Assembly: GCA_022414725.1 (NCBI GenBank)
Contig: CM039464.1
Location: 54,742,361 to 54,806,360 of the forward strand
Source of the DNA: Microglena sp. YARC
Taxonomy: Eukaryota; Chlorophyta; Chlorophyceae; Chlamydomonadales; Chlamydomonadaceae
Direction of reading: 5' to 3'
Length of the DNA stretch: 64,000 nucleotides
Shown here: positions 57,340 through 64,000 of the stretch, in pieces
Numbering within the stretch: the first letter of the stretch is position 1
Layout of the letters: each line of letters opens with the position of its first letter
Translations under genes and position numbers: made by a program
Notes under the pieces: model-generated
Told to the model about the DNA's origin: nothing
Database searches by the model: none
What the model saw: only the letters and a program-made list of their open reading frames with translations

Positions 57340-58000
57340 TGATGTGTACCTACATGCATAAACATAACCACACCACACAGCCTACCACCTCGCCACACCA
57401 CGCTCACCACACCCACACCACACCACACACACAACCAGCCACACTTGCACCGCACATCCCGCCTCACACACCACACACACCCACATCACACCACACCACA
57501 CCACACCACACCACACAAAATCGACCACAAAACAACAGACCGGTAATACGCCACGCAAACACCACACCACACCACAACTACACCACACCACACCTCACCA
57601 CACCACACCACACCCACACCGCACCAAACCACGCCTCACCACACCCCACCACACCCACACCACACTACCACACCACACCACACCACACACACCTTACCAC
57701 ACCACACAGCCTTCACCTCGCCACACCACGTCCTTACCTACACCACACCACACCACACCACCACTGCACAAGCCCACCATTACCCACGCCTCACCACACC
57801 ACACCACACCACACTCACCACACCACACCAGCACCACACCACACCCACACCTCACCATACATCTCACCACACACAACACACCACAACACCCCACACACAC
57901 ACACTGCACCACACCACACCATACCACTACAACAAAACGACACAAATCGACCACAAAACAACCGACATGATACGCCACGCAACACCACACCATCTCTCTC
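57340..58000. repeat. (ACCAC)n-type repeat running into the gap
   Basis: ACCACACCACACCAC with Cs and occasional GACCACAAAACAAC insertions. It ends in CTCTCTC at the N run. The Thr/His/Pro-rich ORFs are repeat read-through. Confidence 0.92.
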
Positions 58001-59000
58001 NNNNNNNNNNNNNNNNNNNNNNNNNNNNNNNNNNNNNNNNNNNNNNNNNNNNNNNNNNNNNNNNNNNNNNNNNNNNNNNNNNNNNNNNNNNNNNNNNNNN
58101 NNNNNNNNNNNNNNNNNNNNNNNNNNNNNNNNNNNNNNNNNNNNNNNNNNNNNNNNNNNNNNNNNNNNNNNNNNNNNNNNNNNNNNNNNNNNNNNNNNNN
58201 NNNNNNNNNNNNNNNNNNNNNNNNNNNNNNNNNNNNNNNNNNNNNNNNNNNNNNNNNNNNNNNNNNNNNNNNNNNNNNNNNNNNNNNNNNNNNNNNNNNN
58301 NNNNNNNNNNNNNNNNNNNNNNNNNNNNNNNNNNNNNNNNNNNNNNNNNNNNNNNNNNNNNNNNNNNNNNNNNNNNNNNNNNNNNNNNNNNNNNNNNNNN
58401 NNNNNNNNNNNNNNNNNNNNNNNNNNNNNNNNNNNNNNNNNNNNNNNNNNNNNNNNNNNNNNNNNNNNNNNNNNNNNNNNNNNNNNNNNNNNNNNNNNNN
58501 NNNNNNNNNNNNNNNNNNNNNNNNNNNNNNNNNNNNNNNNNNNNNNNNNNNNNNNNNNNNNNNNNNNNNNNNNNNNNNNNNNNNNNNNNNNNNNNNNNNN
58601 NNNNNNNNNNNNNNNNNNNNNNNNNNNNNNNNNNNNNNNNNNNNNNNNNNNNNNNNNNNNNNNNNNNNNNNNNNNNNNNNNNNNNNNNNNNNNNNNNNNN
58701 NNNNNNNNNNNNNNNNNNNNNNNNNNNNNNNNNNNNNNNNNNNNNNNNNNNNNNNNNNNNNNNNNNNNNNNNNNNNNNNNNNNNNNNNNNNNNNNNNNNN
58801 NNNNNNNNNNNNNNNNNNNNNNNNNNNNNNNNNNNNNNNNNNNNNNNNNNNNNNNNNNNNNNNNNNNNNNNNNNNNNNNNNNNNNNNNNNNNNNNNNNNN
58901 NNNNNNNNNNNNNNNNNNNNNNNNNNNNNNNNNNNNNNNNNNNNNNNNNNNNNNNNNNNNNNNNNNNNNNNNNNNNNNNNNNNNNNNNNNNNNNNNNNNN
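58001..59000. other. Assembly gap, exactly 1000 N
   Basis: The round number suggests a placeholder of unknown true size. ORFs drawn across it have no meaning. Confidence 0.99.
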
Positions 59001-62000
59001 GAGTGCAGTTCACCACGGGTGTCTGTAGTGCATGGAGTAGCCAGATGTATGTGTGTATGTACTAGCACATGGCTGTGCACAATGTACTGTGTAGCCAGTG
59101 TTTTTGTGTGCATGCTTGATTGCTGAATGTGTTTGTGTTTGCATTGTGGTTATCTTGTAGGGCATGGAGGATAGTCAGATGGGTGTTGTGCGTGCATTAG
59201 GTGTGCGGTATGTAGTGCATAGATGGCCAGATTTGTGTGATGTGCCATGCTCAGTTGCTGTGGTAAATGCGACGGATAGCCGGCTATGGTTGTTATGGGC
59301 GCGTGCGCAGTCTGTGTGGGCAGTGCATGATAGCCACATGTTGTGAAGTGCTGCACAGTGCTGTGTGGCTGTGCATGGGATTAGCCCATAGTGTTGTTGT
59401 ATGGTGCGGTCATAGTGCTGTGTGGCCTGAGCTGGATGAGCCACATGAGTGTGTATGTGTGTGTGGTATAGAGTTATGTGATGATTTAGGCCTCTTAGAC
59501 CACCCGTCTCTTCTTGTACATTAGTTTGTCATCTCTCCATCTGTGCTGCTGATTCGGCCAAACTCAGCACCCAAACATTTGGCTGCGTAGTTGGAGTGCG
59601 GCATTGACTAGAGATTATCAGCATTGCACGCGGGTGCGATTATTCTGTGCTTCTCAATTAGTTGTCAAATGTTGTCTGTAGCATATTCTGCTATGATGGA
59701 CCTACTTACTCCACTACTTCTTAAACTCCCAGGGCCTTCCTCCTCTCACTTCTCGCATTCTGCAATCAAGATATTTCTCGCTATTATGCCCCATTTCCTG
59801 CCCGAGACTTCAAATGTGTTCTGGGTTTAGTTGCTTAGTGGTTTTATGATATGGCCAGCGGTTGACCCATAATTCAGACTGCCACGTGTTCCTGCTGTCA
59901 AAGACTATGTGTTCAATCCCACGCACGCCAGGGACACGTCCAGCCGACTCACAACCTCATGGGCAAAAACACGATCAGAATGCATATCACACTTTCGATT
60001 CACGTAATACGTATATTGTATTTGGCAGCAAGTGGTGTCCTGCGGTCCCGAAATTAATGCATAATGTGGGGAATGAAGCCACATCAAGCTGAACAAAATT
60101 CAACCATACCTCTGATTGGTTACATTCGTGTGGTGGTGCATCAACTGCTTGCAAATAAATCCCATCTACGAGACAGCTCCAGGCACATTAATACTGCTTC
60201 AAATTAACAACCCTCTGGTGCAAAACAAATGTCAATTGTCCGTTACTTCGTTCGTAAACAAAGCTACATACACACTTTCAATTAAATTAAATGCAAATCT
60301 ATTGAATTCAAATGCATACAATGCAAATCAATTTAAATGCATTAAAATTCAAGTATCTCGATATATACAAACACACTTTATTACTATCAAATTAGTTAAA
60401 TACTGTTTAACTATATTAATTATTAATTAGTTAAATTACTGTTTAACTATATTACATTAATTCATATCAATTAAATATATTAAATTGATAATTGAATTAA
60501 TATAATTTAATTAATTCATGCTTATTGATCAATTAAATGAATTAATTCTAATACTTTTAAATTAACAATTTAACTTTAATAGAATTTGATAATTCGACCT
60601 TTAATCATATAATCTATCAATTAATCTACAATGAATTAATTAATTATACAATTATATCAATAATAAAAAATATTACAAATTAAATTTTAATTTAATTAAT
60701 ATTATTTAAACATTTTCATTCGGTACGCGGCCTTCCAGGCGCCCTGTTATTGAGTGGAGGGGATTAGCCTGTCAAAAACCTGTGTGTTTGTGTCCCGGCT
60801 GTGTCCACAACCTACTTTTCAGTTTCACTTCAAATCACAAAAAAACGAAACATATATATAATATGCCCAATATAGACTTATTGATACTGGACATTTCTCA
60901 CGAGTAGATACATATGAGCATCGGCAATTCAAGAAAAAAAGGAGCTAAGCCGTTTGTGCTTTTGCGGCCAACAAGCGACAATTATTGGGTAACATTGTCA
61001 TTCATTTCAAATTCTGTACCATCCCAATCATGTGCGTCGATACATATGGTTTGGAATGGATTGTCTGTCAATAAAATCGAGGCGAAACATGCAAGCAATG
61101 CACAATGGACGAATCATTTCCCTTAGGCACTTGAGCATTATTAGCACGGTTTCACCCACAATTCAGCCGCAGAGGCCTGTGCGTGGGGTGACGGTGCCTC
61201 GGAGTGGGCCTACGGATATGCTACTGTGTACTTCGAAAATCACGTAAGTGTTCATGTTTCAGGCCTCGCGAGCTTGCACAATGAACAGATTACATGGCAA
61301 CGATTAACATATCCAGCTCACACACTTGCGAGCTATGGAATTAAGCACCAGCGACTTTCGAGTGCAAACTATGGAGGTACCATCAGTTCGCATGGGGCCA
61401 AGCCGCCACCCATTTCTATTGCCGAGCGAAATGGACCACGCCACCGCGCCATACGTTACCCCTCCCTGTTCAGCGCGCTAGGATCGCCAGGGACCCGCTC
61501 TTCGCTCGTTTCCCTCCTCGCCATTCTCGCAGCTTATTCAGTTGAAGTTTCTCAATTATTGCTCTACACCACGCCTAGGACTTGTCTTTGAACCAATCTT
61601 CGCTATTCTTGACTGCCCCCCCTCAGTTCAACTCTATAGTCGCCCATCGCCTCATCAAGGCGCGCGCGGTTCCCTTTGCTTGCTGCTTGGCAGCTGAGAC
61701 AATCTATTGGCGAAAGGATCATCGGTCTACCACCCACTTCTCTACGTGCATGGTAAATTTCCGTTGTATAGCGCTACTTGCCTATGGTGCTAAGCAATAG
61801 CACATATATTTAATGGATTTATACTCTACACTTGCATACGCTACAATCTGCGATTGATCCTATCGATTAGTTTTCTTATTCGACCACGTCAAGATAGCTA
61901 CTGCAGACTTCCTATCTTTATTAACACGCCACTGACCCGGTACAATATGGCACAATAATAGTGTGAGCAATGCATGGTTTAGTCATACATTGTATGATCT

Positions 62001-64000
62001 CATATCATCATGCATAACATAACCCAGGGCACCACACAGCCTACACCCGCCACAGCCCACGCCCCTCACCACACCACACCCATCACCACATCACACACAC
62101 ACACCACACTGCACCGCACCATACCACGCCTCACCACACCACACCACACCACATCCACCACATTGCACACCCACCCACACCACACCAGCACAAAAACGAC
62201 TCACAAGAGAGATACCAACACGCTCACGTATCTAGACCACCGCAACACACCACAGGTTTAACACAAACCAGCTCTTGACACCACTGGACCCACACAAATA
62301 CCTCACGCCTCACCAACCACAGGCTTACACACCACAGCCAACACCGACACAACACTGCCACCAACACCGCATTTCGCTCCGCAACCCAACCACCCCACCA
62401 ACACCACACCACGCACACCACACCACCTGCACAACGCCACACACACCTTTGTACCACACCCACACATGCAAACCCACACCTGCGGGGCCACACACGCTTG
62501 ACGCACACTCCACCAGCCGACACACCATCACCCCAACGTGTCACTCGGCCAATCTGCAATTTTGTTACCCAACGCAAGCACTCACCACTCCCTGGCCAAT
62601 GCCACAGCCACACCACACTTCACCTTCACGCCTCACACCACACACCCACACCTTCACCTTGCACACCACGCCTCCTCACCACAGTTTTGTTTTATCCTGC
62701 ATATCACCTACACCACACCCACAACACCAATCCCGCACCATAATCTTTAACACGCACGCACCAACACCCACACCACACCACGACCAACTCACCAACACCA
62801 CACAAAATACGGACACAAAATCAACCGCTGTCTCAATGATACGCCACCACACCACACCACCACACATCTACAAAGCACACCAACAACACACCCACAACAC
62901 CCACCACACCACTAACACACTGCACCACGCCTACAACACATTTACCACGACACAAACGACACAAATACGACACAAAACAACACGACATGATACGCCCACG
63001 CAACACCACACCACACCAATCAGCAACCTTACCACACAAACCACACCACACCACACCACAACTGCACTACACCATACCACGCCACACCACACCTACCACG
63101 ACCACAAAACGACACCAAAGACGACACAAACAACACAATGATACGCCACGCAACTCTACTCACCAACACCACACAACACCACACCACACACACCACACCA
63201 CACACCCACGACGTCAAGTACTGCAGCTAACAGCCACATACCACGCCACACTACACCACACCACAAACCTACACCACACCCACACCACACCACTCACACA
63301 CACGACACACACACCCATCCGACACCACACACAAATCGGCACACACACCCCACCGCTTCTCACTCACACACACACCCACACACAGACATCACAGCCACAC
63401 CATACCACACAACCACACCACACACAACCGACACACCAGCAACCCTTAATCACACCACACTCGGCCCTCGACGCCTCACTCACACAAGGACCCCAAACCA
63501 CACAACCACACCCGCAGACTTCACCACAGCCACCACACACCACGACCACACCTTTAAGCACCGACACAGCTACACAACCACGCTCAGACCGACACTCACA
63601 CAACCACACGCCGACACGCACACTGACACCAGGCGACAACACCGCTCACGGCCTCACACACACACCACACAACCGACACCACACTGACCTTTCACACCTC
63701 CAACCTCACCACAACACATAACACACACATGATGGTCACCAGACCTCACCACACCCTCACACCAATCACAACACACGACACAACCACACCGACACACCAC
63801 ACCCCACCCAACCAACACAAAACGCACAACCACCACACCCTCATGATACGCCACCGGCAAGGATCCACCACACCCACCAAAGTATCCATACCACCACCAC
63901 CACACTCACGGATACCGCACCTTACCACACCATACCACCCTACAAACACAACCCAGCACCATCGCCACATTCACACCACGACACATACAACCGAGCGGCT
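59001..64000 (+). repeat. Noisy second copy of 54437-58000, probably unpolished long-read sequence
   Basis: Blocks follow the order of the left copy: GAGTGCAGTTCACCACGGG (59001), repeat C (59814-60013), AT-rich block (about 60270-60715), repeat B (about 60750-61370), GC-richer part, then ACCAC repeat from about 62030 to the window end. It differs by single-base insertions and deletions every ten or so bases, with more insertions than deletions (offset grows from 4564 to about 4657). This spectrum is typical of raw long reads. No gene. Confidence 0.88.
62030..64000. repeat. ACCAC/CACAC-type repeat, noisy
   Basis: About 2 kb of CACCACACC-like sequence with irregular interruptions. At least three times longer than the corresponding clean part at 57340-58000, so it probably covers sequence missing in the gap. 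ORFs on both strands are repeat read-through. Confidence 0.85.

Larger units (their letters stand above)
54437..58000 (+). repeat. Left (clean) copy of the segment repeated across the N gap
   Basis: From GAGTGCCAGTTCACCACGGG on, the order of blocks (GT-rich minisatellite, repeat C, AT-rich block, repeat B, ACCAC repeat) is found again from 59001 in the same order and direction. Confidence 0.9.

Noticed and set aside
57339..59126. Very long ORFs crossing 58001-59000
   Set aside because: They are mostly N; the rest is ACCAC repeat.
62010..63970. Thr/His/Pro-rich and Cys/Val/Gly-rich ORFs at the right end
   Set aside because: Low-complexity repeat in noisy sequence; frames are not reliable there.

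Overview
This is nuclear DNA from a eukaryote of the green lineage. The first 10 kb holds the 3' part of a spliced gene for a five-bladed beta-propeller, glycosidase-like protein of a type I know from land plants and green algae. The rest is repeats and transposons: a Ty1/copia element, a Helitron, a hAT-type MITE, a second TIR element and a 1.9-kb satellite. Very large repeat-filled introns would fit a streptophyte alga such as Chara, but that is inference and cannot be settled from this window.

Layout. Positions 1-9975 (+ strand) carry the last four exons of the beta-propeller gene (2004-2108, 4772-4975, 8734-8976, 9875-9975). Almost all intron sequence here is made of partial copies ('echoes') of the neighbouring exon-intron junctions, separated by expanded simple repeats; even the 44-bp minisatellite at 1-1580 derives from exon sequence. 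A 752-bp hAT-type MITE (5936-6687) sits inside one echo array. A satellite of ~1.9-kb monomers, about 11.7 copies, starts directly after the gene's candidate poly(A) signal and runs to 40044. It is interrupted by a complete copia retrotransposon (15527-22392; 302-bp LTRs that look identical, TSD TTTAC) and by an 854-bp TIR element (38877-39730).

From 41604 to 52466 there is a ten-exon Helitron gene whose splice phases agree from exon to exon: OTU-type protease domain, Pro/Gln-rich repeat, four tandem 69-nt exons encoding a charged 23-residue unit, DUF6570-like region, HUH motif and two-tyrosine Rep motif. It carries a frameshift and an in-frame TGA, and no helicase is visible. Downstream lie dispersed repeats, a GT-rich minisatellite, a TTAATTAA-type AT-rich block and an ACCAC-type repeat. 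A run of exactly 1000 N (58001-59000) follows. Sequence after the gap (59001 to about 62000 and on) repeats 54437-58000 with very many small insertions and deletions, which looks like unpolished long-read sequence and not a second locus.

How it fits together: there is no operon or multi-gene pathway. One host gene is intact enough to read. The most unusual signal is how its introns grew: repeated duplications that span splice junctions, leaving arrays of decoy donor and acceptor sites on the intron side of every junction in the window.
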